Of a DNA stretch of 64,000 nt, positions 43,187-53,176 are shown one piece after another. The DNA lies in NCBI RefSeq assembly GCF_022352055.1, contig NZ_JAKRWM010000028.1:1-64000 (forward strand), written 5' to 3'. Source of the stretch: Cohnella mopanensis (GTDB lineage Bacteria > Bacillota > Bacilli > Paenibacillales > Paenibacillaceae). The stretch's first letter is position 1. Each line of letters begins with the position of its first letter. The notes beneath the pieces are model-generated. The model saw only the letters and a list, made by a program, of their open reading frames with translations. It made no database searches and was not told the DNA's origin. The translations under genes were made by a program, and so were the position numbers.

Positions 43187-45295
43187 ATGAACAAGTTTTA
43201 TAACGCTCATCACTCGCCAATCGGTGCTTTCGCTAGCTTTACTCTCGGATTTAGAGGAGCTAAGGGAGGACTAGGCCTCGAACTTGGTAAGCCGGCGGAC
43301 CAAAATATTTACGTCGGCGTAGAAGCGGACAATGGAAACCAACTCTATCACGCGCTTCCGTTTTTCGCGAACGCTGTCGATGAAAGTAAGAGATACGACG
43401 TCGAGAAAGAAACCGAAAATAAATCAGGCGATACACGAATCGTTGCCTTCCCGCAGGAAGAGATTCAGCGGGAGTTCCGACTGGGGACGGACACTTGGCA
43501 AGCGGGGGATTTGACTTTCCGAGTATATTCGCCAGTTCGTTCCGTGCCCGATCCATCTACCGCTTCCGATGAGGAGCTTAGGGATGCCTTGCTTCCTGCG
43601 GTATTCGCCGAGTTGACGATCGATAATCGATCCGGGACGAGAAGCCGGAAAGCATTTTTCGGTTATCAAGGCAACGATCCTTACTCGAATATGCGCAGAC
43701 TGGATGATACTACCGACGGCAAGCTGGCAGGTTTCGGACAAGGCTTGCTAACCGCTATCGCAACGGACGATCCGGCGGCGAATTCTGCGCTCGGGTTCGG
43801 CATGGAAAGAATACTTGGAGCCAAGTTGAAGGAAAACTGGACGTTCGGTCTAGGAATGACCGGTACCGTCGTCATTGACGTACAACCGGGAGAGATTAAG
43901 ACGACACGTTTCGCCATCTGTTTCTATCGAGGCGGGGTTGCGACTTCCGGGTTGGAGACGAGTTACTATTATACTCGCTTATTCCCGAATATAGAGGCCG
44001 TCGCGGAGTATGCCCTATCACACTTCGATAAGCTGACGGAAGCTTGCGTGAGTTCGGACGATACGATCGCCGACGCCTCGCTCAGCGAGGATCAGAAGTT
44101 CATGATGCGTCACGCTTTCCGTAGTTACTACGGGAATTCGCAGCTACTCGCAGACAAGGAAGGAAATCCGATCTGGGTCGTCAATGAAGGCGAATATCGG
44201 ATGATGAACACGTTCGATCTGACGGTCGACCAACTTTTCTTCGAGATGAAAATGAATCCGTGGACGGTTAAGAACGTGCTCGACCAATTCGTGGACAGGT
44301 ACAGTTACAGCGATGAGGTTAGATTCCCGGGCGATGAGAAGCTTCATCCCGGAGGGATCAGCTTTACGCATGACATGGGCGTCGGAAACGTGTTCTCCAG
44401 ACCTTCCTATTCTTCTTACGAGATGTTCGGCATCGACGATTGTTTCTCACACATGACGCATGAGCAGCTAGTGAACTGGATTCTATGCGCTGCTGTTTAC
44501 GTCGAGCAAACCCGCGATGAGCAATGGCTAGGCAAACGATGGAAGCTCTTGGAGAATTGCTTCCAAAGCATGCTGAACAGGGATAATCCAGATCCGTTTA
44601 AGCGCAACGGCTTAATGAGCTTGGACAGCTCCCGCACGATGGGCGGGGCCGAGATTACGACGTATGATAGCCTAGATGTCTCCTTAGGGCAATCCAGGAA
44701 CAATATTTATATGGCGGGCAAATGCTGGGCTGCGTACGTAGCTTTGGAGAAGCTGTTCCTAGGCCGCGGCTTAACGGAGCTTGCCAAGGAAGCCGGGCTG
44801 CAAGCGGAGCGCTGCGCCGTTACGATGACCGGCGAGTTGACGGATGGCGGTTATATTCCCGCGGTTATCGGCGAAGGGAACGATTCCCGGATCATTCCCG
44901 CGATCGAAGGCCTTATTTTCCCGTATACGACGGGATGTCGGGAGGCTCTCGAACCGGAAGGCCGTTTCGCGAGTTATCTGCAAGCTTTAAGAACCCATCT
45001 GGATACGGTACTCGTACCTGGAGTTTGTTTATTCGAAGACGGAGGTTGGAAGCTGAGCTCTACGAGTAACAATTCGTGGCTTAGTAAAATCTATTTGTCC
45101 CAGTTTATCGCTAGAAAAATTATGGGTGTTTCCTTCGGAGATTCCGGGCGCGCGGCAGACGCGGCTCACGTCGGATGGCTGACGCATCCCGAGTTATCCT
45201 ACTGGAGCTGGAGCGACCAGATTCTGTCCGGGGAAATTATCGGCAGCAAGTATTATCCAAGGGGCGTAACCAACGTGTTGTGGCTGGAAGAGTAA
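43187..45295 (+). CDS. GH52 beta-xylosidase
   Basis: 702 residues, no signal peptide, so cytoplasmic. The sequence follows the Geobacillus XynB2-type GH52 enzyme along its whole length (start FYNAHHSPIGAFASFTLGF, end EIIGSKYYPRGVTNVLWLEE). The nucleophile is Glu334 in VVNEGEYRMMNTFDLT and the acid is Asp494 in AEITTYDSLDVSLGQ; their 160-residue separation equals that of Glu335 and Asp495 in the Geobacillus enzyme as I recall it. It releases xylose from the non-reducing end of xylo-oligosaccharides with retention. The ATG lies 11 bases after AAAGGAG. A strong terminator follows. Confidence 0.96.
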   Translation: MNKFYNAHHSPIGAFASFTLGFRGAKGGLGLELGKPADQNIYVGVEADNGNQLYHALPFFANAVDESKRYDVEKETENKSGDTRIVAFPQEEIQREFRLGTDTWQAGDLTFRVYSPVRSVPDPSTASDEELRDALLPAVFAELTIDNRSGTRSRKAFFGYQGNDPYSNMRRLDDTTDGKLAGFGQGLLTAIATDDPAANSALGFGMERILGAKLKENWTFGLGMTGTVVIDVQPGEIKTTRFAICFYRGGVATSGLETSYYYTRLFPNIEAVAEYALSHFDKLTEACVSSDDTIADASLSEDQKFMMRHAFRSYYGNSQLLADKEGNPIWVVNEGEYRMMNTFDLTVDQLFFEMKMNPWTVKNVLDQFVDRYSYSDEVRFPGDEKLHPGGISFTHDMGVGNVFSRPSYSSYEMFGIDDCFSHMTHEQLVNWILCAAVYVEQTRDEQWLGKRWKLLENCFQSMLNRDNPDPFKRNGLMSLDSSRTMGGAEITTYDSLDVSLGQSRNNIYMAGKCWAAYVALEKLFLGRGLTELAKEAGLQAERCAVTMTGELTDGGYIPAVIGEGNDSRIIPAIEGLIFPYTTGCREALEPEGRFASYLQALRTHLDTVLVPGVCLFEDGGWKLSSTSNNSWLSKIYLSQFIARKIMGVSFGDSGRAADAAHVGWLTHPELSYWSWSDQILSGEIIGSKYYPRGVTNVLWLEE

Positions 45296-45311
45296 TACGT
45301 AGTTAAGGGAT

Positions 45312-45358
45312 AGAAACGGGAAGGAGTGGGTGCGAACCCTCACCGTCCCGTTTCTGTT
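45312..45358 (+). terminator. intrinsic terminator after GH52
   Basis: AGAAACGGGA and TCCCGTTTCT, a 10-bp stem with further inner pairing (GAGTGGGT/ACCCTC), ending in TGTTA. Confidence 0.75.
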
Positions 45359-45473
45359 ACGTTCAGTAACTTATAGGCGCCTTTCCTCGCTTTGCCGCAT
45401 TCGACTCTTTACAGCTTGGGAATAATGGTGCAACAATAGCGAAACAATCCATTTCCGCTAGCCGGAGGAAAGG

Positions 45474-47276
45474 TTGATCGAGGTGTGGCTGCGCCAGATT
45501 ATCAAATTCAATACGCTCCGTAACCAGATGCTGTTCGGATTTCTTCTCGTCATGATCATCATTCTCGCGGTTGTCGGGATCGTTACGTTCGATTCCGTAT
45601 CCACCTTGCTCAAGAACAAGGCGGAAGTGCATATTCAGCAAACGGCGGTTCAAGCGAACGGAAGGTTGGAGGGAATTCTCGAACAGATCGATTCGCTTAC
45701 GACGTTGGTCTCGACCAATTCATACGTTCAAAGCCTACTGCTTAAAGAACTAAACGGACAGCCGGCGACCTTTACCGAGCGGCAGGCGCTTCCGCCTATC
45801 GTAAATGTGATTCAAATCTACTCGGACGGCGTTAAATCCGTGGAACTCTATAACTATGACCGCAAGCGAATCTTTCCTCTCGATGAAGCCCAGCTCGAAG
45901 ACAAGATCAGCGAGGAGAGAATCGCCCAGACAACGGCAGAGAAGGGCGGCATTATCTGGTTTGGTATCGATCCGGCGGATAAGGATTCCGTTCTGGCCAT
46001 TCGCAGAATCAGCCTGATAGATAACAACTTCTCGTCGGGAGGTTATTTGTTGGTACGGATTAAACCCGACGTGTTCACTTTCCAGGAGCCGCTGTCCGGC
46101 GAAGGCGAACGCGAGACGATGTTGCTCCTTGGCAATGACGGACAAATTATTGCGTCGAATGATCCATCGATTTCCAAAGCCGATGCCGCCGCTTGGGTAG
46201 GATCCGAGAGTCAGACGGTAAATATCGGTAAACAATCGTATATCCTGGTAAGCCAGAAGTCCGATGTAACCGGATGGACTTTGTTCATTCTCACCCCGAT
46301 CAGCGCGATTACGAAGGGGATTACCGTGTTGCGGACGGCGATCTTCGTTTCGGCAGGTATCGGAACATTGCTGTTCATATTACTCTCCTTGTTGCTCTCG
46401 ACTATCATCACGAGACCGGTATTTAAGCTGATCAAGACGATGAGGGGTACCCGGTTAGGCGTGTTGAAGCCTACGGATATCGTTACGTCGACGATAGAGA
46501 TCAATGAGCTCAACCACACTTATAACCAGATGGTAAACAACATCAACGAGTTGATCCGGCTCGTATACGAGAAAGAGTTGTTGCAAAGCCGAACGGAACT
46601 GAAGGCGCTGCAGGCGCAGATCAATCCGCACTTCTTGTTTAATACTTTGGAGGCGTTGTACTGGTCGCTTCAGGAAAAAGCGGAGGATGAGCTTGCGGAG
46701 TTCGTCGTTGCGATGTCCGATCTGTTTCGTTACACGATCGTGGGGCCGAATAAGGACGAATGGGTGTCTTTGGGAGATGAGTTGGAGCATATCGAAAGAT
46801 ATTTGCTGATCATGAAAATGCGTTTCGGAGAACGACTGACGTGGGACATTGTCACTTTGCCCGAATTCGATTCGGTTAGGCTGCCTAAGCTTCTGATTCA
46901 GCCGTTCGTGGAAAATGCCATCCTGCATGGCGTGGAAAATAATATCGGCCGGGGGACGGTCATCGTATCGGTATCGCGAACCGAGAATGAAGACGAGCTT
47001 GCAATCACCGTCGAAGATAATGGAGCGGGAATGGACGAAGCGACGCTACGGTCGGTTACCGAAAGCTTGGAGTACGGCCAGGTTCCTTCGACGAAAAAAT
47101 CCGGCATGGGAATCGGCAACGTTTATCGTAGAATCAAGCTCTATTACGCTGACGATGCGAGAACGCCGGGTCGCATAGCCATTCACAGCCGAAGCGGAGA
47201 AGGAACGAGGGTCATTCTAACGATTCCAAGAGGAGCGGAAGGCAGTTATGAGAACGCAAACGATTATGATCGTTGA
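45474..47276 (+). CDS. YesM-type sensor histidine kinase
   Basis: 600 residues, start TTG 45474 five bases after GGAGG. Membrane helix at about 19-40, extracellular sensor domain at about 42-280, second membrane helix at about 288-312, HAMP, kinase core with His386 in LQAQINPHFLFNTLEAL, N box PFVENAILHGV and G box EDNGAGMDEA. The partner regulator gene overlaps its 3' end by 29 bp, and the CUT1 transporter at 48156-51360 follows. Ligand unknown. Confidence 0.95.
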   Translation: MIEVWLRQIIKFNTLRNQMLFGFLLVMIIILAVVGIVTFDSVSTLLKNKAEVHIQQTAVQANGRLEGILEQIDSLTTLVSTNSYVQSLLLKELNGQPATFTERQALPPIVNVIQIYSDGVKSVELYNYDRKRIFPLDEAQLEDKISEERIAQTTAEKGGIIWFGIDPADKDSVLAIRRISLIDNNFSSGGYLLVRIKPDVFTFQEPLSGEGERETMLLLGNDGQIIASNDPSISKADAAAWVGSESQTVNIGKQSYILVSQKSDVTGWTLFILTPISAITKGITVLRTAIFVSAGIGTLLFILLSLLLSTIITRPVFKLIKTMRGTRLGVLKPTDIVTSTIEINELNHTYNQMVNNINELIRLVYEKELLQSRTELKALQAQINPHFLFNTLEALYWSLQEKAEDELAEFVVAMSDLFRYTIVGPNKDEWVSLGDELEHIERYLLIMKMRFGERLTWDIVTLPEFDSVRLPKLLIQPFVENAILHGVENNIGRGTVIVSVSRTENEDELAITVEDNGAGMDEATLRSVTESLEYGQVPSTKKSGMGIGNVYRRIKLYYADDARTPGRIAIHSRSGEGTRVILTIPRGAEGSYENANDYDR

Positions 47277-48030
47277 CGATGAGCCGAGAACGAGGCAGGG
47301 ACTGAAGAGAATTCTCGAAACCAAAGAGAGCGGGCGCTATCAGATCGTGATGGCTGACAATGGGCTTGCCGCGCTTGAGCTATTGGACAATCAGGAATTC
47401 GATCTCATCATTACCGATATTCGTATGCCTGGGATCAATGGCCTCAGCTTGGTGAGCCAAATCGCGGACAAGCAACTTCCGCATAAACCCGTTGTTATCT
47501 TGATCTCCGGTTACGCCGAATTCGATTACGCGCAGCAGGCGATCCAGCTAGGCGTCGTTAACTATTTGCTGAAGCCCATAAGCAAAGATAAGCTTATCGC
47601 CGCGGTCGAACAGGCACTCGAAGCCGGCGAGGAACGCAACCGCGTCAGCGTGATGAGCAAAATCGTAGATTCAAGGCTCATGGAGGAGGACTATTCCGCT
47701 CTTAGCAAGCCTATCGGAGATGCGCTCTTGTACGTGGACGAGCATATGGGACAAGTATTCGGACTGCGGGAGGTCGCCGACCATATCCAATTAAATCCGA
47801 GTTACTTCAGCGTCTTGTTCAAGGAACAAATGCATATGAACTTCAGCGAATACGTCACGCGGAGAAAACTTCAGAATGCCAAGGAAATGCTGCTTCGCAC
47901 GAAGCTTCCGATAGCGGAAATCGCCGAAAGGGTAGGCTACCAGACGACGAAATATTTTCACAAGCTATTTAAAGAATACGAAGGGTGTAGTCCTGGCCAG
48001 TATCGTTCGGAAATATCGGAACAGGAATAG
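47248..48030 (+). CDS. YesN-type response regulator with AraC DNA-binding domain
   Basis: 260 residues. Receiver domain with Asp10/Asp11 and phosphorylated Asp57 (FDLIITDIRMPG), NYLLKPISK, and a C-terminal AraC domain (VADHIQLNPSYFSVLFKEQ, then IAERVGYQTTKYFHKLFKEY). It starts inside the kinase gene, so the pair is translationally coupled. The transporter gene at 48156 is the expected target. Confidence 0.94.
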   Translation: MRTQTIMIVDDEPRTRQGLKRILETKESGRYQIVMADNGLAALELLDNQEFDLIITDIRMPGINGLSLVSQIADKQLPHKPVVILISGYAEFDYAQQAIQLGVVNYLLKPISKDKLIAAVEQALEAGEERNRVSVMSKIVDSRLMEEDYSALSKPIGDALLYVDEHMGQVFGLREVADHIQLNPSYFSVLFKEQMHMNFSEYVTRRKLQNAKEMLLRTKLPIAEIAERVGYQTTKYFHKLFKEYEGCSPGQYRSEISEQE

Positions 48031-48155
48031 CTACCTAAAAATAGTGGACTAATATCTAATCGTTGTACCCTTATTCCCGATGGTTGCCCGGTGATACACT
48101 GGATCCAGAAGGAAAGCGCATACAACCTTCTCATACCGCCAAGGGGGAAAGAAAC

Positions 48156-49496
48156 ATGAAAAGAAAAATGTTAGCCGCATGTACTTTGATTCTCGCATTG
48201 GTATTGGTCGTTACCGCTTGTGGAAGCGGTTCCAACAACGGCAAAAAGAACAGCTCGCCGAGCAGCAGCGATAGCGGCGCAAGCAAGTCGTCGGATGAGA
48301 AAATTACGCTTAAGCTGATGCACTTGTGGCCGGACGGAAGCAACTCCGCGCAGAACAAAGTCATCAAGCAAATCATCGAAGAATATCAGAACGCTAATCC
48401 GAACGTCACGATTAAAACGGAAGTGCTGGAGAACGAACAATATAAGAGCAAACTGAAAGTTCTCTCGGCTTCGAACGATCTTCCGGACGTAGGTTTTACG
48501 TGGGCAGCCGGATTCATGGAGCCTTACGTGAAAGGGAACATGTTCACATCGCTGGATGATCTTCTCCAAGGCGATCTGAAAGATAAATTCGTCGCGGGGA
48601 CGACGGACGGTTATGCGTTCGACGGTAAAACGTATGGTCTCCCGGTAGAATTGAACATTGTTCCGGTGTATTACAATAAAGAAATTTTCGCCCAGAACAA
48701 TTTGCAACCTCCGCAAACTCTGGATGATCTCAAGAACATTATCAAAACCTTGAATGATAAAGGCGTTACGCCGATCACGCTTGGCGCTAAAGATGCTTGG
48801 ACGGCTTCGTTCTGGTACATGTACCTTGTCGACCGCTTCGGAGGACCGGATCTGCTCGATAAATCGATCGCGAGCAACACATTCTCTGATCCATCCTTGA
48901 TCGAAGCAGCTAAGCAAGCACAGGAACTTGTGGATATGAAGGCATTTGTCAAAGGCTTTAACGGCTTGTCTAACGACGAGGCCAAATCCGAATTCATGAA
49001 CGGCAAAGCGGCTATGTACGCAATGGGAACATGGGAAGTGCCGAACTATACGACGAATCCGGACGTACCGCAAGAATTCAAAGACAAGATCGGCTACTTC
49101 AAATTCCCGACGGTATCAGGCGGCAAAGGCGATGTATCCGATTGGGTAGGCGGAGTAGGCGTAGGACTCTTCGTATCCGAGAAGTCCAAATACAAAGACG
49201 AAGCTAAGAAATTCGTAAGCTTCTTCGTTCAGAAGTGGGGAGAGCACTCCGTAACCGATGCGGGCATCATCCCTGCAACGAAAGTCGACACGACTACGGT
49301 CAAACTTCCGCAAATGTTCATCGACTTGCTGAACGAGCTGAATACAGCTAAGAAAGTTACGCTTTATGCGGACGTTCAAATGAAACCAGTCGCCTCCGAG
49401 GAGCATCATAACCTCGTACAAGCGCTATTCGGCAAAGCGGTTACGCCTGAGGAATTCGCGAAGAAACAAGAGGATGTATTGAAAGCCGGAAAATAA
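48156..49496 (+). CDS. CUT1 sugar ABC transporter, extracellular solute-binding lipoprotein
   Basis: 446 residues from ATG 48156, six bases after AAGGGGGAAAG; the open frame continues 93 bp upstream but that part has no lipoprotein signal. Lipobox VTAC (Cys20), Ser/Gly-rich tether, then the solute-binding fold (ITLKLMHLWPDG, DLPDVGFTWAAGFMEPYV, YGLPVELNIVPVYYNKEIF). Followed by a stem-loop and two permease genes, without an ATPase. An oligosaccharide ligand is likely from the family. Confidence 0.93.
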   Translation: MKRKMLAACTLILALVLVVTACGSGSNNGKKNSSPSSSDSGASKSSDEKITLKLMHLWPDGSNSAQNKVIKQIIEEYQNANPNVTIKTEVLENEQYKSKLKVLSASNDLPDVGFTWAAGFMEPYVKGNMFTSLDDLLQGDLKDKFVAGTTDGYAFDGKTYGLPVELNIVPVYYNKEIFAQNNLQPPQTLDDLKNIIKTLNDKGVTPITLGAKDAWTASFWYMYLVDRFGGPDLLDKSIASNTFSDPSLIEAAKQAQELVDMKAFVKGFNGLSNDEAKSEFMNGKAAMYAMGTWEVPNYTTNPDVPQEFKDKIGYFKFPTVSGGKGDVSDWVGGVGVGLFVSEKSKYKDEAKKFVSFFVQKWGEHSVTDAGIIPATKVDTTTVKLPQMFIDLLNELNTAKKVTLYADVQMKPVASEEHHNLVQALFGKAVTPEEFAKKQEDVLKAGK

Positions 49497-49508
49497 AGAC
49501 GGGTAATG

Positions 49509-49556
49509 AAAGGGGGAAGGACGTACCGGAGCGTTCCGGCTATGTCCTTCCTCTTT
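49509..49556 (+). terminator. stem-loop between binding protein and permease genes
   Basis: AAAGGGGGAAGGAC and GTCCTTCCTCTTT arms with an inner CGGA/TTCCG pairing and no T tract of standard length. Same position as the stem-loops at 21815, 39188 and 56770. Confidence 0.7.
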
Positions 49557-49581
49557 GCATAGCATAAGGAGGCTAACCCAT

Positions 49582-50463
49582 ATGGAAAAAGTCATGTCAA
49601 ACAAAGGAATTATAGCTCTCTACGTGCTTCCCTCTTTGCTCTTGATCATTGCTATCATTTATTTGCCGATCGTATTAACGGGATACTACGGGCTTATGCA
49701 ATGGGACGGAATCAGTCCGATGACATTTATCGGTTTAGAAAATTACTCTACCCTTCTGCACGACGAGAAGTTTTGGAGCAGCGTGTATCATTCCTTCTTG
49801 TTCGCGGTTCTTTCAACGGTATTCCTGAGCGTCTATATGGCGGTTGCGTTGGTTCTGTCGGGCAACATTCGCGGAGCTAATCTATTTCGTAAAATTTATT
49901 TGCTTCCCATGCTTCTGTCATCCGTCGCCATCGCGCAGCTATGGTTGAAAATCTATCATCCGACAACGGGGATTCTTAATGATTTCCTGACTTCCCTCGG
50001 AGTAAAGGAAACGCCTGAATGGCTGGCGGATCCCTCAATCGTGCTAGGTGCATTATTCGTTCCGATCTTGTGGCAATACGCAGGGTTTTACATCTTAATC
50101 TATTACGCGGCATTCAAGAACATTCCCGCATCTCTTATCGAGGCGGCTCGCATAGATGGCGCTTCACCGATACAGATTGCCTTGCGGATTAAGATTCCAC
50201 TTATCTCCGAGGTTATTAAGGTGACGATCGTGCTTGCAGTTGTAGGGTCGCTGAAATATTTCGATTTGATCTATGTCATGACCGATGGAGGACCGAACGG
50301 AGCGAGCGAGGTTATGGCCTCGTATATGTATCACAAGGCGTTCCGCGGATTCGAATTCGGATATGGCAGCGCGATCGGATTCTTCCTGCTTCTCATTTGC
50401 TTGGTGGCTACATGGGGAATTCGCAAGCTAACCGAAACGAAAGACTCGATCCAATATTCGTAA
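49582..50463 (+). CDS. CUT1 ABC transporter permease (MalF/UgpA-type)
   Basis: 293 residues from ATG 49582, nine bases after AAGGAGG; the upstream ATG at 49555 has no binding site and falls in the stem-loop. Six membrane helices and the EAA loop LIEAARIDGASPIQIALRI. It pairs with the next gene product. Confidence 0.93.
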   Translation: MEKVMSNKGIIALYVLPSLLLIIAIIYLPIVLTGYYGLMQWDGISPMTFIGLENYSTLLHDEKFWSSVYHSFLFAVLSTVFLSVYMAVALVLSGNIRGANLFRKIYLLPMLLSSVAIAQLWLKIYHPTTGILNDFLTSLGVKETPEWLADPSIVLGALFVPILWQYAGFYILIYYAAFKNIPASLIEAARIDGASPIQIALRIKIPLISEVIKVTIVLAVVGSLKYFDLIYVMTDGGPNGASEVMASYMYHKAFRGFEFGYGSAIGFFLLLICLVATWGIRKLTETKDSIQYS

Positions 50464-50478
50464 GAGGAGGAAATCCGA

Positions 50479-51360
50479 ATGACAACCGCCAAAATGGCCG
50501 TAAGCAGCCGCACGAACTCTACATCCCGCTCGATCGGGGGCGGAATCGTCAACGGAATTTTGTACGCGGTGCTGATCATAGCGTCCGTAGTACAGATTCT
50601 TCCGCTCGTCTGGCTTTTGTTCTTCTCGCTCAAGAACAACCAAGAAGTGTTTAATCTTCCTCCGTTCTCATTGCCGACGAAGCTTCGTTGGGAGAACTAC
50701 GAAAGCGTCTGGTCTCAGGGCAATATTAGCAAATACTTCATAAACAGCGTATGGATAACAGTCGTGTCCGTCGCGCTCACGATCCTGCTAGCTAGCTTCG
50801 TTACTTTCGCGATAACGCGTATGAAATGGAAGCTGCGGCCGTTCGTGCTCGGACTGTTCATGGTCGGAATGATGATTCCCGTCCATTCCACGTTGATTCC
50901 ATTATTTAACCTGTTCCAGAAGCTTCATCTGACGGACAACCAAGCGAGCCTCGTCCTCTCTTATACGGCTTTTAACTTGCCGATTACGATTATGATTTTG
51001 TTAGGCTTCTATTATGCGCTGCCAAGGGAAGTCGAAGAAGCGGCCGTAATGGACGGGTGCAGCGTGAATAGGGTATTTTTCCAAATCGTGCTTCCGATGA
51101 CCGCATCCGTGATCGTGACTGCGGCGATTATCAATATGATCTACAACTGGAACGAGTTTATTTTCGTTAATACGTTCATCAGCTCCGATAACCTGAAGAC
51201 GCTCACCGTCGGCGTGCAAAATTTCGTCGGACAGTATACGACCAATTGGGGCGCTATCGGGGCAACGCTCATGATCAGCATTTTACCTATATTGCTAGCG
51301 TTCTTCCTACTAAGCAATCGGATCGTCGAGGGCATTGCGGCAGGATCCGTAAAAGGATGA
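50479..51360 (+). CDS. CUT1 ABC transporter permease (MalG/UgpE-type)
   Basis: 293 residues, ATG 50479 after GAGGAGGAAA. Six membrane helices, EAA loop EVEEAAVMDGCSVNRVFFQI and the C-terminal GIAAGSVKG tail. Last gene of this operon; a GC-rich hairpin follows. Confidence 0.93.
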   Translation: MTTAKMAVSSRTNSTSRSIGGGIVNGILYAVLIIASVVQILPLVWLLFFSLKNNQEVFNLPPFSLPTKLRWENYESVWSQGNISKYFINSVWITVVSVALTILLASFVTFAITRMKWKLRPFVLGLFMVGMMIPVHSTLIPLFNLFQKLHLTDNQASLVLSYTAFNLPITIMILLGFYYALPREVEEAAVMDGCSVNRVFFQIVLPMTASVIVTAAIINMIYNWNEFIFVNTFISSDNLKTLTVGVQNFVGQYTTNWGAIGATLMISILPILLAFFLLSNRIVEGIAAGSVKG

Positions 51361-51376
51361 TGGAATACGATTGTGG

Positions 51377-51400
51377 AATCCCGGCAGCAATGCCGGGATT
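51377..51400 (+). terminator. hairpin after the second CUT1 operon
   Basis: AATCCCGGCA-GCAA-TGCCGGGATT, a 10-bp perfect stem with a tetraloop. Only two further T residues follow, so termination may be weak. Confidence 0.65.
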
Positions 51401-51479
51401 TACCCCGTAGTGTAGTTTGAATCGTTCGATGTAAAGTTTTCAAAGAAAAATCTTTAATTTATATGGTATACAAAGGTTT

Positions 51480-51529
51480 GATTCATCGATTAGAATGTTA
51501 GTCTAATTCAATTGTTCTAATCATGAATC
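51480..51529. promoter_or_regulatory. long interrupted inverted repeat upstream of the xylan regulator
   Basis: GATTCAT-C-GATTAGAA, a 19-nt centre, then TTCTAATC-ATGAATC: 15 matching bases on each side with one unpaired C. It ends 57 bp before the regulator start codon. It may be an operator, for example for autoregulation, or a leader hairpin. Confidence 0.5.
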
Positions 51530-51586
51530 TTCTGTCTCTTAATTATGGAAGCGATTACATTTTAGAGGCCGGGAGTGGGACATCTA

Positions 51587-53152
51587 GTGAAAAAAACGAT
51601 ATTAGTCGACGATGAATATTTCGCGCGCAAAGGTCTATTAGGTCTTATTCCTTGGGAGAAATATGGTTATGAAATTGTCGGTGAAGCGGAAGACGGCGAA
51701 GAAGCGCTTGAACTCATCGAGCGGCTTGTGCCGGATTTGGTCATCACGGATATCCGAATGCCCGTTATAGATGGACTTGAGCTCATCCAGACCATAAGGG
51801 AACGCGGAGACAAATCAACGAAGTTCATTATCATTAGCGGTTATGGAGATTTTAAATATGCTCAACAAGCGGTTAGGTTCGGAGTTCAGGATTATTTGCT
51901 TAAGCCGATCGACGAGATCGAACTGACGGATACCTTACAAAGAATCGCGGAGTCAAGCAAGCCAACTTGGGCGGAAGCTGGCGATCGTCTCATTCATTCT
52001 TCGCTGTTCGAGCGGCTGCTGTCGGGACAGTTGGACGATACGGGCATATCGGAGGCTGCGCGGATGCTAGGACTGTCGAAAGATAAGCCGATGCGCTATT
52101 TTACGCTGGAATTGAACGATGCTCCGACGATGCTAACCGAGGCCGATCGATTGGAACGATTGGAGATGGCCAAAGAGGCAGCGGGATCGGTTCTGGCCAG
52201 ACGCTCGCCTGGAAAGGAGCCGTTCTTATATGCGCGCAGCTCATCGGAAATCGGTTTTCTGGCGTTAGAGACGGGAACGGAAAGTGCGATAAATCTCGCC
52301 GAAGAGCTTCTCCGGGCGATTAGCAAGAAGATCGAGGGAGAGGTACGTATTTATGTGGGGGCGACGTCCCCTGAGCTTACGCTCGTCAGGAATTCGTATT
52401 TGACCGCATTAGAAGCGATGGCCTATAAATACGCTTTGGAGGCCCGGCGCATAACGCTGTACGAAGAAACCAAGGACGTCGTATTACAGTTAAGGGATAT
52501 CGATACATCGCTATTTTCCGGATTGATGGAAAGCTTGGAATTGAATGATAAGGAAACTATGGCCTTACACGTAGACCAAATGTTCGAGGCATTCAAAGAA
52601 CACAGATTCACTCCGGAATCGATAACATCCTCGATATCCAGATGCGTGCATGGAATTACCCGCATTATTCAGACCATGCAAGGTAGCGAGAATACGATCG
52701 TGAACCTGAAGCCGATTATGCAATGGCAACATGAACCAAGAACGTTGCAAGGCGTGAAACGGCTGTTTATCGATTTCTTATCCGAATGCTCTGGCTATAT
52801 CTCGGAACTGCGATGCTCCAAAGGAAAGGGAGATATCGGAAAAATCAAGCTTTACATCGAAAATCATTATAACGAGAATATGAGCCTGAAAAGCATATCC
52901 AAGCGATTTTATATGAATCCGGTTTATTTGGGCCAGCTCTTCAAGAAAACATACGGAGTGTATTTCAATGAGTTTTTGCTTCATATCCGAATAGACGAGG
53001 CCAAGAAGCAGCTCAGGCAAACCAATAAGAGGGTTTACGAGATCGCCGCGAACGTCGGATTCGGCAACGCGGATTATTTCGTCAGCCAATTCGAGAAGGT
53101 AGAAGGAAAAACGCCGACCGAATATAAGAATGCCATGATCGCAAAAGCTTAG
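51587..53152 (+). CDS. YesN-type response regulator of the aldouronate operon
   Basis: 521 residues from GTG 51587, with GGGAGTGGGA upstream; the in-frame GTG at 51575 lies inside that binding site. Receiver domain with Asp8/Asp9 and phosphorylated Asp55 (LVITDIRMPV), DYLLKPIDE, a long middle region, and a C-terminal AraC domain (ISKRFYMNPVYLGQLFKKTYG, then IAANVGFGNADYFVSQFEKV; quoted in part). Unlike the other pairs the regulator gene comes first and the kinase second. The aldouronate transporter operon immediately downstream is the likely target. Confidence 0.93.
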   Translation: MKKTILVDDEYFARKGLLGLIPWEKYGYEIVGEAEDGEEALELIERLVPDLVITDIRMPVIDGLELIQTIRERGDKSTKFIIISGYGDFKYAQQAVRFGVQDYLLKPIDEIELTDTLQRIAESSKPTWAEAGDRLIHSSLFERLLSGQLDDTGISEAARMLGLSKDKPMRYFTLELNDAPTMLTEADRLERLEMAKEAAGSVLARRSPGKEPFLYARSSSEIGFLALETGTESAINLAEELLRAISKKIEGEVRIYVGATSPELTLVRNSYLTALEAMAYKYALEARRITLYEETKDVVLQLRDIDTSLFSGLMESLELNDKETMALHVDQMFEAFKEHRFTPESITSSISRCVHGITRIIQTMQGSENTIVNLKPIMQWQHEPRTLQGVKRLFIDFLSECSGYISELRCSKGKGDIGKIKLYIENHYNENMSLKSISKRFYMNPVYLGQLFKKTYGVYFNEFLLHIRIDEAKKQLRQTNKRVYEIAANVGFGNADYFVSQFEKVEGKTPTEYKNAMIAKA

Positions 53153-53176
53153 ACGGCTGCAGGAGGAACAAGGACT

